Assembly (NCBI GenBank): GCA_009760855.2
Contig: WPIO01000006.1
Coordinates: 3,830,501-3,894,500, forward strand
DNA: 64,000 nucleotides
Direction of reading: 5' to 3'
Source of the DNA: Cristatella mucedo
Taxonomy: Eukaryota; Bryozoa; Phylactolaemata; Cristatellidae
Shown: positions 35,716-63,489 of the stretch, in pieces
How the letters are laid out: each line of letters starts with the position of its first letter
How positions within the stretch are numbered: the first letter of the stretch is position 1
Made by a program: the position numbers and the translations under genes
Notes under the pieces: model-generated
Told to the model about the DNA's origin: nothing
The model's database searches: none
What the model saw: the letters and a program-made list of their open reading frames with translations, nothing else

Positions 35716-38021
35716 CCGCTCGAGCGCCTAGAAGGCGTCGGTGGGTGAGAATCTCTGCGGCGGTCAGAGGACGCGCGTCCTGGTTCGTTCGCCGGACGAC
35801 GGGAGGGCCGCCGACGCCCCAGGCCTTAGACACGGGAGCAGCGGACAGGCTCTGCTGGCCGCCCGATCGGGCAGTCAGACCGAGCGCGGCTCGGCTGTTC
35901 ACCTCCACCAGCCTCAGCTCGAACTCGCTGAGATGGCTGCCGATGCCCGACTGCTGGCCGGCGGCCGAGGGCTGACCGAAGCCGGCCACGCCGACGCCCG
36001 ACTGCTGGCCGGCTACGCTGCTGGAGTTATGCTCCCTCTCCGCCGTGCTCCGGCTGCTGTCGCCCGTCGGCACGACTTGAAGTGAGGCGACGGGAAGGAG
36101 CGAGCACCTGCAATTGTGGAAGAGACGGTGGCGCTTGGCAACGAACATCCGGGATGCTATCTCGGCACGGAGGCAATACGAACCGACACGTGCATCAAGC
36201 AGCAACGGCGCTGCGCCCGAGATGCGATGCTCGACCATGCTGCCACTGCATGAAAGCACAAGAGTCATGGGACCAACATAGGAGGCAATGGTTATGACAA
36301 CATCACACTGCTTGGCTATGTTGAGTTCACTGATATTCTGTTGGGCAGGTTATGTTAAGTGTTCAACATTCCCTGATATAGCCACGGGAAAAAGGGAAGG
36401 GTGCATACAGCAACTACCATGCCAAAATATCACGCAGCTGCAAAAATAGTGAGCAGGATTTGTATATCACCACTAGCAGATATCCCACCGTGAGCTTCGA
36501 ACTGAGGACGAATGAAGGCCTAAATGATGGCACACTAGGTAATACGGTTGCTTTTCACGACCTCGGTCCCGAGGTCTCGGGTTTGTATCCTGCGGTGGGC
36601 GATCCTTTATTGCTGCTGCAAGCGGTGGTGATAGCCGTAAAGGCTCTTCTGTCGCTATACAAAAGAGGCAGTTGAATCAGCTAGTACATCCCGTTCAAGT
36701 GGTAAGAAAGCCACTAAGGTATGAGTCTATGCTATGGAAAGTACCGTGTATAACTTTGTGATGCCGAACTCGTGCACTGTAGTCACTTGCTTCCAATGAT
36801 TGCCCATCGACAAAAGGAAAACAAGCAAGGAGCATAGCAGCTAATTGTCAGGTTACACATTACGAGCCCGATTCTGAGATCAATGATCCAAATCCCATCA
36901 GTGGCAGTAAGATGATGCTCGTCCGAAAACCGATGTACTCAATGCACTCAAGAGGTGCCAGTGGTGGGACAACAGCTCGAAGCGTGCCCCACAATTCCTA
37001 ACTCGGCAGGCGATAAGGAAGCAAAGCATGTTCGTGCCGAGTACAGGGTAGTGCATTAAGTGCACAAGAGCTCGCAACAGAAGTCTACATTGAAGTTACG
37101 TTTACGAAATCGCAAGCAAGATCCTTTGCAATACATCGCTGGACGGCATGACCAGACAGGTCAGACAGTAGGGCCTTACCAGCCAGTGACGATGCGCTGC
37201 ATGGCTGCGACAACTTGAGCTGCGGCCATCCTCTCAGCAGGATCCAGCACCAGCAGGCGCTTGATGACTGCCAGGGACCCGTGCGACACAAAGCCGTCCC
37301 TACAGAATACAGTGCCATGAGACGGTGTGCCACCGCAGCCAGAAGAACCCGAGCTGAAGGAAAGATCAAAGCCTGCTTTGCGCAGGCAGGCAGGGTCAAG
37401 CCAGGCGCTTACATCCGTGGGTGCAGTGCTGCCGAAGTCCTGCAGTAGGAGCCAGCAGTGGGTATAAGCATCAATCAGCACGCAGCATATAGGCAGCAGC
37501 AGCGGGTAGCACGAAGCAGGCAGGTAGCAGAACACAGCAAGCAGGCAGCACGCAGCAGCAGGCAGCAGGCAGGTAGCAGCACACAGCAAGCACACAGCAA
37601 GCAGCAGCACACAGCAAGCAGCAGCACACAGCAAGCAGCAGCACACAGCAAGCAGGCGGCTCGCAGCAGCAGGTAGCAGCACACAGCAAGCAATCAGCAA
37701 GCAAGCAGGAGCAGCAAAAGCACAGGGGTGAGGAGCCAATGCCGCTGACCACGCACTGCGGAATGTCGAAACTCGCAGCCATAATCTTTCGAGTCATCTC
37801 CTGCGGGCCGGCGTCGAAGAATGGAAACTTTCCATACAGCATCGAGTAGAACAGAACACCCAAAGCCCACATGTCGCACGGCTTGCCAAGATAGGGCCGA
37901 CCTGCAACAGACAGCCAGCACTCTCAGCCCCAAGTCCGACGACTAATTTGCCCAAATCTGAGCACGATGCAAGCAGTTTCGTCCGGGTTTGCATTCGGCA
38001 TTAAAGTGAAGCGAGTCAGCC

Positions 38022-38104
<83 letters not shown>

Positions 38105-39103
38105 AAGGAGTGTGTGAGGGCTGTGTGAAGTCGCATTTATTAGGTCAGTCTTGCTTCGGTCTCCCTTCTTATAGGAAGTTTTACACGGTCGGTTTGCCTT
38201 TCGCCTCGCTTCCTTCTACTTCCACCCCCAGAGGGGTCATGTGAAAATACTTTGGTTAGCGAGATAGGTAATGGTTCTCCAAAATGCAAATCCCAGGTGC
38301 CTTAGAACCTTACAGCAACTGCCTTCATTGCCGCTGCTCTCGTGCACAGATTGCTAGATTGAAGAGCTCAAAGCATCCAACAAACAGGGACTCCTGCCGA
38401 GGAAGGCGATTTTTCCGGTCAAGGTGTCGGCCAAGCCTTTCAAAGCAATGAAGGAGGCGTGCCCTTGGCGGAGCCTATGATTGGCCATTCTGCCAGTCTC
38501 GTCTCCCGTTTTGGCCAAGAAGTGGAAGAACCACACTCGGCTCCTCTGTCTTCGATCGCACTTCCATCGGTCTTGTACCGCTCTCCCTCGTCTCCGGCTC
38601 TCGTCCCTTGCCTAGGACAAGCGGGGAGGGGGAGGCTCGCTCGGCACGCTCTCGCTCACCTATGATGACCTCGGGGCTGATGTAGGCCAGACCGCATCGC
38701 TGGTCCCGCAGCGGGTCCGACTCGCGAACGAGATGCTTGGCCAGCGAGAAGTTGGTCAGCGTGACGGTGCGAGTGGCCTTGTTGAGCACCACGTTACCCA
38801 GCTTGAGGTCGCGGTGAATGATGTTTCTCTAAAAGGAGAAAAGAACCAAGTGTGACGAAGGTCTCACTCGACGAACGTCTCACACGACGAACGTCTCATG
38901 CGACGAACGGCTCGCCTCACATGCCAACCTCCACATCGGGCCCCAGTCACACCGGGCCCCACACCCCCCCCCCGACCGACTGAGCAGCTTGACAGATCAG
39001 AGTGGCGCCAACCGCTGACTATTGTTGCTGACTACCGTGATGCTAAACTGCACACCGAAAGCCAAGAGCTGTGAGCACGAGAGCGCTCACTGCTGCGCTC
39101 GCG

Positions 39104-39155
<52 letters not shown>

Positions 39156-42100
39156 CCACGAGAGATATGACGTCGTGCGTGCGACATATAAAATGTAGAA
39201 GCGGCAAGCACATATAGAAAAAAGGCAGTCAATCAGAAAAAGCAGAGCAGAAGTCTACATGAAGTCTATCACGAGAAGACGACGGCTCACTTTAAAGCAG
39301 GAGGCGTCGCAGTCTGGCTAGACTGGTGCCGAGCCCGAGCAGCCATGGCGAGCCTCGCTTTCGCTTTGGAGCCAGTGCAAAAATGTAGCTGCACTCGAAT
39401 GTGCACATTAGCCAGATTAGCACACTATCCGGGACTCGGAAACTCCGAAGCGATTGCTCCTATAGAGCCACGAGTTCTCATTCATCAAAAAGAGTAACAG
39501 CCTTGTTTTGCTAAGGCACACGACGGTGCCTCCGACTCTACAGTCATGCCTTCCTCAAGCGAAGCAACGCCCGAGGGATCAGTCACGAGTGGCTGACGAC
39601 CTGTGCCTGCAGCAGCAGACGACGATGTAAACGTAAAGAGAGTGACAGCACGATTGAGCAGAGGATTTTATGGACAGGCGGCTAAAACACGTTGAACAAA
39701 AGGCTAAAACGAGTTGGACAAACGGCTAAAAAATGAAGGTTGAGCAAAAAGCAAATTAAAGCGCTGGATCCAAATAAAAACAGCCAGCAGCATTTACCAC
39801 GCTTGCAGTGGGCAGTAAAGCATGGCCTCTTCGCGAGGGGCTGGGTCACAAAGTGCAAGCACTTTTCCGAAGAGCTAAGGCCCAGGTCGAAGCGGCACTG
39901 GAGCAGAGAGGCAGAAAAGCAGAGCAAGCCTGCACGAAGGACAGAAAAGGCCACCCCCCCTGGTCCTCACAGTAGAGCTCTCGACCGCTGACGTCGGAGG
40001 TCACCGTCCTAGCCAATAACCGACCTCGATGGGTACCCAGGAAAGCAACGACGAGCAACAGGACGAGCTGGCTGGGAGGTGGGCGCACGAGAGCATCAGC
40101 AGACGGCCTTGACGACTCGCCTTGTGCAGCTCGGCAACGACGCGTGCTATTCCCAGGAAAACGGCGACGGCTTCGCGTTCAGGAAGCCGACGCTCCTTGA
40201 TCACGTGGTGCTGCAGGTTGACGTAATTCTTGCTAGCCGGCGAGAACTCGTGCGACACCAGGCAGTCTAGCACGAGCCCAAACCGCGTAGCAACTACTCC
40301 ATCGGTGCTGCTCACGGCCCGGTCAGTCTGACCGCGCAGGGATGACGGCGGTGACTGCGTCGTCTTTGTGAGCACTGTTTTGTCGGTGCAGTCGTCATTT
40401 GCCACAAGAATTTCGTCCTGTAAGCAAGAGCACGAATATGCAGCTGAGCCTGACGACAGCGATTCCTTCCTCTCTAGGGTCATGGTATCTCCTGGGGGGG
40501 GGGGAAGGGGTGTTAACAGCGCTTGCTAACCGGCTGACAGATACAAATTATTTATATCTAAACGATGGCACGATGCATTCTTCGGCCAGAGTGAGATTTA
40601 CTCGTCTACAAGTTGAGATGCCACATACCGCTGCCATAAGCGCAGCAGCTTACGGCAACGACGTCTTCCAAATGAAACAACCCTGCATTTACTTGAGAGC
40701 CGATTTATGAGCGAGACGAGCTTGATCTGGACTGATCAGCGCTAAGCCAAATCACGTTCCGAGGTGCCTTGCCCGCGATGCGACACCTGACAAGGACGGC
40801 TCGGCGGCACACTTGCAAGTAAGTGCCTCGAGGCTGAACATTCCCACGACGATCTGCATGTCATAGCTTTGCCGGCCGCGCTGCACATCCCCACGGCATG
40901 GGCCGCCCAAAGTGCAAGGGGTGTTCCCCAGCGACTAATTAGGGTTGGTGTGGTGAAGGGTAGCCATTTCTTTTCCTCCGAAACCGACTGAGGAATGCCA
41001 GATGACTAGGGACGATGGAAACGGTGGCTGGCAGGCCCTCTCCGCCAGCCACCGTCCGCCGGTTAGTTCTCGGCAGCCAGCGCTTGGCTGCATTAAGGCG
41101 ATGGCACCCGTGAGCCCGCTCACTTTGAATTGAGTTAATGCAGCAAAAGCTAGGCCGAAAAACAAAACGAGCACAGACGCGCCTCTCAGAGCTGATCTGA
41201 CAGCTGCCCTTAAGCTCAGTCATCATCGCTTGAATGAGATCAAGTTGCCAGGCTGATGCAAGCGAGCCAAGTGACGTGTAGGCCTCGAACAGGATTTCGA
41301 AGACGATTTAAAGCTTGACATGTATCCAGTGTAGCTCAGAGCTCGAAACTGTGACCTCGGTAAGGTCAAAGGTGAGTACCCTACCCCCACACCAGGGCAG
41401 CTGCTAATACAATATCAACATGGTCGCAGGCATCCATGTTTAACAGCCTGCTAGCTATGAACACTGTGCCCATAGCAGGCTGACAAGACTGTATGAACAA
41501 ACGAAGCCGTATTGGCTCAGCTAATAAATGGGGTTTTTGGGTTTAGTATGTTGGTCTAAGGGTTTAGGGTTTAGTATTTAGGTATTAAAATACACTCTAA
41601 ATGGAAAAGATAAATGTGTTTATTTAACGTAAATATAAACATATGCAATAAACAGCCTGCGACAAGCACTGTGCCCATAACAGACTGACGCGCGGCACTG
41701 CACAGGGACCGCAGCAGATAACCACAATCTCGATGCTTGGGCTCGAGGACATTGAGAAAAAACTACTTTAAGCCGGGTCGCCCAGGCACAATCCGACTGC
41801 AGCTAGGCAGCGAGGCGAGGCAGAGTTAACTCCTCGCACTTTTGCAAGCTCACGATTTCGAGACCCAATCGACACGCGCACGAGCAGCACGAGTCGCTTC
41901 GCGAGCGACATGAGCAGAGAAGAAAGAGGTCGAGAGCTCCGCCTTCCCAGAGTGCAACCGATGAGTAGCCGGCGCGGATGCGGCACCTCGGTACGGACCT
42001 TGAAGAAGCCGTGATGGTGCACGATGCCGTCGACATTCTGCAGCAGCGACAGCAGCGAGTACTCGTTGTGCAGCAGCACGCGAGCTTCGCGCTCCTTCTC

Positions 42101-42838
42101 ACTCAGCTCGCCGTCCACGGCGGCAGCCATCTGCAACGGTGCAAGTTTGACCAAGCGACACTAACTGCCGACAAGACGCATCTCTGCCGCTTATTTCACC
42201 ATCGCGCCAGAGAGAGAGAGAGAGAGAGAGAGAGATCACGAAAAGCCAACAGGATTCCCTAAATTCCACATCTGCTTTGCACGCGGATGCAACGAGAAGC
42301 AAATGAGCACCGGGTCGGCAGCGGCGCATTTCCCGAGGCATTGCCTTGACGGCGCACAGGTCCAAGCAACCTCTCTCCCTTCGCACGGTACACGGCCATA
42401 CCTTGATGGTGTAGAATGTGTCAGTGTCCACTCTCCTGGCAAGGCATTGCACGATGTTTCTGTTCAGCGTCAGCACCTCCAGCTTCGGCCCTACAACGGC
42501 AGGTGGCCATTAAATCCCAAAAGGGAACGCGAATCCAAGCACGCTGCCTGCACCACGGCCTCTCAACGTGGCTGTGCCACGGCTGCTCTACGAACAATCG
42601 GCTAGTGCCACGGACTGGGCATAGCTTTGCCGACTGCCTCGAGAAGAAAGGTCGCCCACGTGACTGTCCAAAGCGGGCTGCGTGCGCACAGGCAACCGAG
42701 CGGAGCCGACATGCGAGCGGACATGCAACGGACACCACACCGAAAAAAAATAGCCACGCCCATTGCCTGCTAGGCACGGCCGGTAGTCGAGCAGACGACA
42801 ATCGCATGCGAATCGTGCCTGGAGGTGAGGCGGCAAGA

Positions 42839-42869
<31 letters not shown>

Positions 42870-43008
42870 TGATCGTGGTTGTAAACGCACCTAAAATGAA
42901 GGGTCCAGCGACACGCAGTCTGCTGCTGCTGCTGCTGCTGACCAACTTTTTCCTTTTCACCGGTTTTCCGTAGACCCCGTCGGGTCCACTGTTCGCCGTC
43001 CTCTTCAT
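35702..43008 (-). CDS. STK40: STK40 pseudokinase (SgK495/SHIK), eight exons
   Basis: STK40 is an animal kinase-homology protein with degenerate catalytic motifs, reported as a COP1-binding pseudokinase scaffold. Exons on the complement: 42891-43008, 42402-42490, 41999-42130, 40121-40417, 38660-38828, 37757-37901, 37180-37299, 35702-36107. All phases agree, giving 491 residues (human about 435). Residues 1-34 start MKRT and carry a basic KPVKRKK and a six-Ser run. GPFILG is at 35-40, with no Gly-rich loop. K69 (FYTIK) is in the VAIK position. Family blocks are LLHNEYSLLSLLQNVDGIVHHHGFF and NLQHHVIKERRLPERE. HRDLKLGN is intact at 217-224. The DFG motif is replaced by NFS (238-240). AYISPE and DMWALGVLFYSMLYGKFPF follow. 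The tail ends with PPVVRR...ARPLTAAE, like the human C-terminus. Intron 4 has a GC donor. The N-terminal acidic frame at 43021 is not the chosen start. Confidence 0.95.
36520..36692 (+). mobile_element. SINE family 1 in STK40 intron 7, antisense to the gene
   Basis: 'gatggcacactaggtaatac', 'tctcgggtttgtatcctgcg' (B box mutated), 'tgctgcaagcggtggtgata', ending 'aagaggcagttgaatcagctag'. Confidence 0.88.
37490..37700. repeat. AGC-rich degenerate tandem repeat in STK40 intron 6
   Basis: Irregular units built from AGCAGGCAGC / AGCACACAGCA over about 200 bp. The long Cys/Leu-rich or Gln/Ser-rich frames here are repeat artefacts. Confidence 0.85.
38021..38103. repeat. (GA)n microsatellite in STK40 intron 5
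   Basis: About 80 bp of GA, with one GG interruption. It reads (CT)n in the STK40 transcript, starting about 120 nt upstream of the exon 6 acceptor. Confidence 0.95.
38866..38926. repeat. Short 20-bp minisatellite beside STK40 exon 5
   Basis: About three units of 'cgacgaacgtctcacacgac', just upstream (transcript sense) of the exon 5 acceptor. Confidence 0.75.
39110..39151. repeat. (CA)n microsatellite in STK40 intron 4
   Basis: A run of CA dinucleotides about 40 bp long, preceded by CGCGCA-type sequence. Confidence 0.93.
41537..41590. repeat. Short TTTAGGG-like tract in STK40 intron 3
   Basis: 'gggtttag', 'aagggtttagggtttag' and 'tatttaggt' give a few degenerate heptamer units. Confidence 0.6.
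42209..42235. repeat. (GA)n in STK40 intron 2
   Basis: About 27 bp. It reads (TC)n in the transcript, about 80 nt upstream of the exon 3 acceptor. Confidence 0.93.
42838..42869. repeat. (GA)n in STK40 intron 1
   Basis: About 30 bp. It reads (CT)n in the transcript, starting about 20 nt downstream of the exon 1 donor. Confidence 0.93.
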
Positions 43009-43740
43009 CGCTCTGGCTCACTGGATCACGGACGAAGATGGATGCCGAGTGAAATCACCGGTGACCTAAGTGCGCGCGAGCAGTCAAACGGCAAAAAAAC
43101 ATCGGCCATGCCAAAGCTAACGACGCACACAGCAGCAGGCCACGCTGAGGAACAGCAATGCGGGCAAGAGCAGCCGGGCAAACCACTGCCAATGGTGCAG
43201 CGGCACAAGTTGGTGCACCGGTTGGCCAAGCTTGTGAAAGAGAGCTCTCGAAATGGTGCTGATCTCGCGCGCTGAGCCCTCGCAATGAGAAGACAACATG
43301 GGAAGATTGCTCGACCGCATCCCAGCCAGTTGCTCCCTAGCACAATGGACTGATTCACTCCAAATATATCGGACATCCAATACCCTAACCCGCAGAGCTT
43401 TTCCCGTTGAGGTGCAAGGTTCAATTTTACATCCTACGCTTTGAAATTAATGAATCAGAAGACACCCTTCTAAAGAGAAGATGGATGAGGAACAACTTAT
43501 GAAGTTCAGCAGTCTCTAAGTAGTGCCACAAGCATTATGCATTTTGTCACCTAGGATGCGTTACACAGCATGCATGCATTGTACAGCACTCCGTGTCGCC
43601 TGAGCTTTGTCACCGGGTTTCCATAGAGCTACGAGTGATAAGCTGTCAGCTCCGCGTGCTTATGGAAGCCTCCATCAGGCTTTTGGGCAGACCATTCCAC
43701 TGACTGCTCCACTGCGAGTGCACAGTGCCGTTCTTAAATA
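43009..43740. other. STK40 upstream region
   Basis: Probable 5' UTR/promoter of STK40 on the minus strand. Open frames are present on both strands without recognised content. No TATA box is called. Confidence 0.4.
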
Positions 43741-43749
43741 AATAAATCA

Positions 43750-43917
43750 ATACTAGCTGGTTTAACAGCCTCTTTTGTATAGTGACAGAAGAGCCTTTAC
43801 GGCTATCACCACCGCTTGCAACGGCGATACAGAATCACCAACCACAGGATTCGAACGTACGACCTCGGAACCGAGGTCGCAAAACGCAACCGCCTTACCT
43901 AGTGAGCCACCACTCTT
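43750..43917 (-). mobile_element. SINE family 1, minus copy
   Basis: 'tagctggtttaacagcctct...cagaagagcctttacggcta tcaccaccgc', 'aggattcgaacgtacgacct', 'caaccgccttacctagtgag', the family in reverse. The B box is one change from perfect. Confidence 0.88.
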
Positions 43918-44154
43918 ACTTCCGGTCTTACCTAAACTTGCCAGTGGTAGAGTGTGAGCAGAGGGGGCATTCTCGATATTTCATGCATTTAAAGTGACCA
44001 GCTGGTCTTGAGTGTACAGCTTCAACTGGAAGCCTGCTGCTCTGCACGGACCTGGCTTAATTAAGTGGCCCCTCAACGAGTAGACTCGACGTCAACAGGT
44101 TTTCTCCCAGTGTCTGCAAGGATTCGCATAGAGAGAGAGAGGCACGGTGATTTA

Positions 44155-44246
44155 TGACTGCAGCAAATGTAAAGCGCCTAGAAAGAGATTAAGTTCTCTG
44201 AGGGCGCTTTATCAAGTGCAATATTATTATTATTATTATTATTACT
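44155..44246 (+). mobile_element. Solo LINE family 1 terminus
   Basis: 'gcaaatgtaaagcgcctaga aagagattaagttctctgag ggcgctttatcaagtgcaat' then (ATT)n. It is close to the apparent consensus but has no attached coding part. Confidence 0.85.
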
Positions 44247-44964
44247 GCACCGCCGTGCCTGGGTTCGTAAGAGTTTCAGAGATTCATTCCTGGTTGACAA
44301 AGAATATTTTAGAAAAAAATCGTTATACCTACTGGTTGGAACGTAGTACAACACTGAAAGCCGAGCGCGCCTTACGACTGGGCGTACGAGTTTTCCATGA
44401 TCAAACCCTCGGAAATCTGCAGCACTCTTTCCGTGCTTAGTAAAAAAAGAAGAAGCGGTGCACGCTTCAATGAAGTGCAGCTGCTTACTGTGACCCTCCA
44501 GCTTCGCAACGATACGCCCACCACGGACTATCGACTGTCACCAATGGCCGAACCGCTGGTTCACACACAGAGTGGATGTGCCGGTCGGCCACCTCAGGGC
44601 GGCGATCGAAAGATTTTTGCCAATCGAGCTGCTGCGCTGCGGAATTCTCAGCACGAGCACGAGGTCGGGAAGCCACCGCAAGAGGTCATGACTGGGTAGA
44701 AGACGCACCACCTCTCGTCGGCTTGCGAACGGCTACAGGGGTAGACTTGGCGTGGCAGCGCAGGAAGGCGCGCAGGAAGACACACAAGAAGCCACGAGTC
44801 TAATATGTGGAAAAAACCAAGCGAAAGCGAATCGCAACAAGGCATACAAACTAAAAGCCGTCAGGGCACGACATAAGCCGAAGCACAACAACGTGAGCTG
44901 CTCGCCGCCGTATCGCCATACTCCTTCGTTTCCACTGCCGCACCTCGACGAGGTGTCAGCTATT

Positions 44965-45095
44965 GAAGCTCTCAGCCTAAGGTGCGGAGTTCCCTTTCAC
45001 TGCCAAGCTAGCGGGTTCAAATCCTGCAGCCGGCAAACCCATATCGTCCGCTTGCAGCGGGAACGTTAGAGCCAAGGCCTCTGCCGATACATACA
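44965..45095 (+). mobile_element. SINE family 1-related copy
   Basis: 'ctctcagcctaaggtgcgga', 'agcgggttcaaatcctgcag' (B box), 'gcttgcagcgggaacg', 'gccaaggcctctgccgatac'. Confidence 0.65.
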
Positions 45096-45940
45096 TACAC
45101 GATGCTGCTAAATCGCTCGAGCTTTAATTTGAGAAAATCCATTACTTAGGTGTACGGCCACTTAGGCGCAAGACCGCTTGCATAACGTGTAAGAATCAAG
45201 GGGCTAGCATCAATCGCGGAGCTACACGGCAGGCAGACGTCGGCGATGAGCAGCTTTTTTGCCCTCGACCGCCGCTTCTTCCGCTCAGCCGGACGTACGC
45301 AGACGCAAGCGCGGACGCTGGCGCGCCGGACGTTCCTAGTCCCGCCGTGCAGAGCCACGAAGGATTCGACAGCGAGCGCTTACAGACAGACATCGTTAAC
45401 CGCGCGACTACCTGCACTCCACAAACACAAGCGGCACGAGTCGCCAGCCCCTAAGGTGGTCGCGTACCAAAACTCCGCGAGTTACTTCGCTCGCTGTTAG
45501 CCCGTCACTGGGGCTCCGACGGCCCGCCGTGGACCGACTTCTGCTCCTGCTAGCGACCCAATGCGGCGGCGTTCAAACGCGTATTTTTATAAACGGCGCT
45601 CTCAGTCGGCGGCTTAGCATGGAGCGGACCCGCGTATAGCGAAGGGACGGATAGCGAATAAAAAGGCTTTGACATAGGCACGGCGCTCGCGACGGTAACG
45701 CTGTACGATGCCGTCAACAGCTACACTTACGGGAGGTCTGCCAACACGTATACATCTTGCTCAAATGGGTATTCGAAACAATTGATGGAAATTTGGAAAC
45801 ACTAGGCGCAATATCTCGATAAGTACTTTGGGACCGTACAGATTTCTTTGACAAATAACAGCCGCCGCCAGGCGAGCGGAACCGGCGCGACGGGGTGAAG
45901 GTAACTGTAACCACGGAAGTGACATCATTACAACGCCGCA
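45096..45940. other. ICMT upstream region
   Basis: The ATG of ICMT follows at 45941. There is no other supported gene, and no core promoter element is called. Confidence 0.4.
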
Positions 45941-49372
<3,432 letters not shown>

Positions 49373-49931
49373 TGCGCTGCTGCCAGGCAGCGGTCACGGC
49401 GGTAAGCCAGCTAAAGGGCCACGGCAGCGCAGTTCGGTACACCCATCGCCGGCTCCGGTCTCATAATGAGCGCACACACTTCCGCTCCTTGCGGTTGCTA
49501 ATGACTGCTCGAAGATTCTCCACAATGTGTCTCGACAGCTGCCGAAGAGAATCAAATTAATCGCACGGCTGGAGAACAGGGAAACTTCGGCTGGGAGTTT
49601 ACGCGAGCCGTGGGCTGAGCTGTTCTGGTCCGGAGTCTAGAAACCGCCAGAAGCAGCAGCCCTGTACACTGCACCTACCCTGTACGCTGCACTTTGCCCA
49701 GCAGCTCCGAGCTCGCTTGAAAAGGAGGCCCCTGAGGCCTGTCCTCCTCCAGGTTTATGTCTTCAGCACTGGCTTCCAGCAGGAAGTGGCGCGGTGCGAT
49801 GACTGCCACCGATTTGACTGTTCAGTGACATATCTTCGGCGGCATTTGGTTTGCTTTTTTAATTCAAGTGAATATTTTCATTTTGACATTGGCAAGGGTG
49901 AAATGTTTGCCCGTTTGTACGCTGCTCTCTA

Positions 49932-49937
49932 AATAAA
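49932..49937 (+). promoter_or_regulatory. Polyadenylation signal AATAAA, probably ICMT
   Basis: AATAAA 560 bp after the ICMT stop. I saw no better candidate closer to the stop. Confidence 0.5.
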
Positions 49938-50763
49938 GTTAAGTGCTAGCTTGGGCATTGTAGCGAATGGGCACGATGCTTACTCTCAACTTTTCTGCTC
50001 TAAGAACAAGTGTGGTGCGGCAAGGAAGTCGTGCAAGTGCATAAGTGCAATAGATGCTAAAGCATACAAAGCGTCAGTCGAGGCAGGCATTTTAATTATC
50101 ATTTTGAAGTGAAGCAAATCGAGATTAGAGGCATTTCGAGCACAGGCACGTGAGCCACCTGCGTTCGGACGTAGCACGCGCTGCTGCTGCTGCTTTGCCC
50201 TGCGGCCCATCGGAGCCACCGAGATGGAGGCAACGCCGAGGGCCAGCAACGAGGCTGGCTAGACGCAGCCGGCGGAAGTGAGAGCAGGTGGCACAGGGTT
50301 CGGTGCAGCTGCAGCGGCAAGATGCAGCAACAACGGAAAAGCTGCGTGGCGGCCAAGGGAAGGGAAAGAATAAGAGAAGCACCGGGCGTCCAGCATCCTC
50401 GGCCTTCTGTCAGTTTCCGGCACTTCTCAGGACCTGTCGGATCTGGCGTTTTTCCATCGATGCTAACGGACAGAGCCGGGCTACGAGCTTCTCGTGTCTC
50501 GTTGGCCCGAAGCAGCTGGCTTTCCGGCGTTCAAAAGACGGGCGTTTCGCGATCGTCCTCGCTCCCGAGCGTGAGGAGAGACAAGCCTGAAGTAAGATAA
50601 TGACCGCCAGATCCGTCTGCGGCCTTCCGCCAAGGTGCCGATCTGCAGGCCGAATGGCCAGCGGCAGAGGGGTGGGGGTAGGGAGGGCACTTGTTCGTCT
50701 GCTTGGTGTGCCAGCGCCAGCAGAGCATCACGACATGCAGCACCGTCGCTCCGACAGCAGCAC
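49938..50763. other. Space between the convergent ICMT and armadillo-repeat genes
   Basis: GC-rich with long overlapping frames on both strands (for example complement 50531-50743). None is recognisable. It includes the probable 3' UTR of the minus-strand gene. Confidence 0.4.
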
Positions 50764-63167
<12,404 letters not shown>

Positions 63168-63489
63168 CTAAAGGAATTATGTATAGCTTTGCAATAATCT
63201 TGCTGCTGAATCTTTTAGGCTCGTAATTGTTTTGTATACGATGCTAGTTTTCCTGCATTTTACTCACCTCGAGTGTACAGAATATGTTCTAATTTGCTGC
63301 TCTAAAGCATGTATACAGCACTCTCGTCCCTCCCTACAAGATCGTAACTGCCATTAATTGTACGTGGGCTGCATGCACTAACCTAGTGCAGTCAGACCTT
63401 GAGCTACCATGGAGTGAATGCGAGCATATTCTGACTGTGTACTGCCACGAACATGCGCACTACTAAAATTTGAAATTTCTTAGACAGCT

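Noticed and set aside
35483-36085. Three long plus-strand open frames (up to 155 codons)
   Set aside because: They lie antisense to the last STK40 exon and its GC-rich minisatellite flank. The minus-strand frame matches the STK40 C-terminus, so these are shadows.
37176-37739. Cys/Leu-rich 187-codon minus frame
   Set aside because: Only 37180-37299 is coding (STK40 exon 7). The rest is the AGC-rich intron repeat read through.
50531-50743. Minus frame with a hydrophobic stretch and Pro-rich tail
   Set aside because: It overlaps the likely 3' end of the armadillo gene in another frame and has no acceptor in phase with upstream exons.
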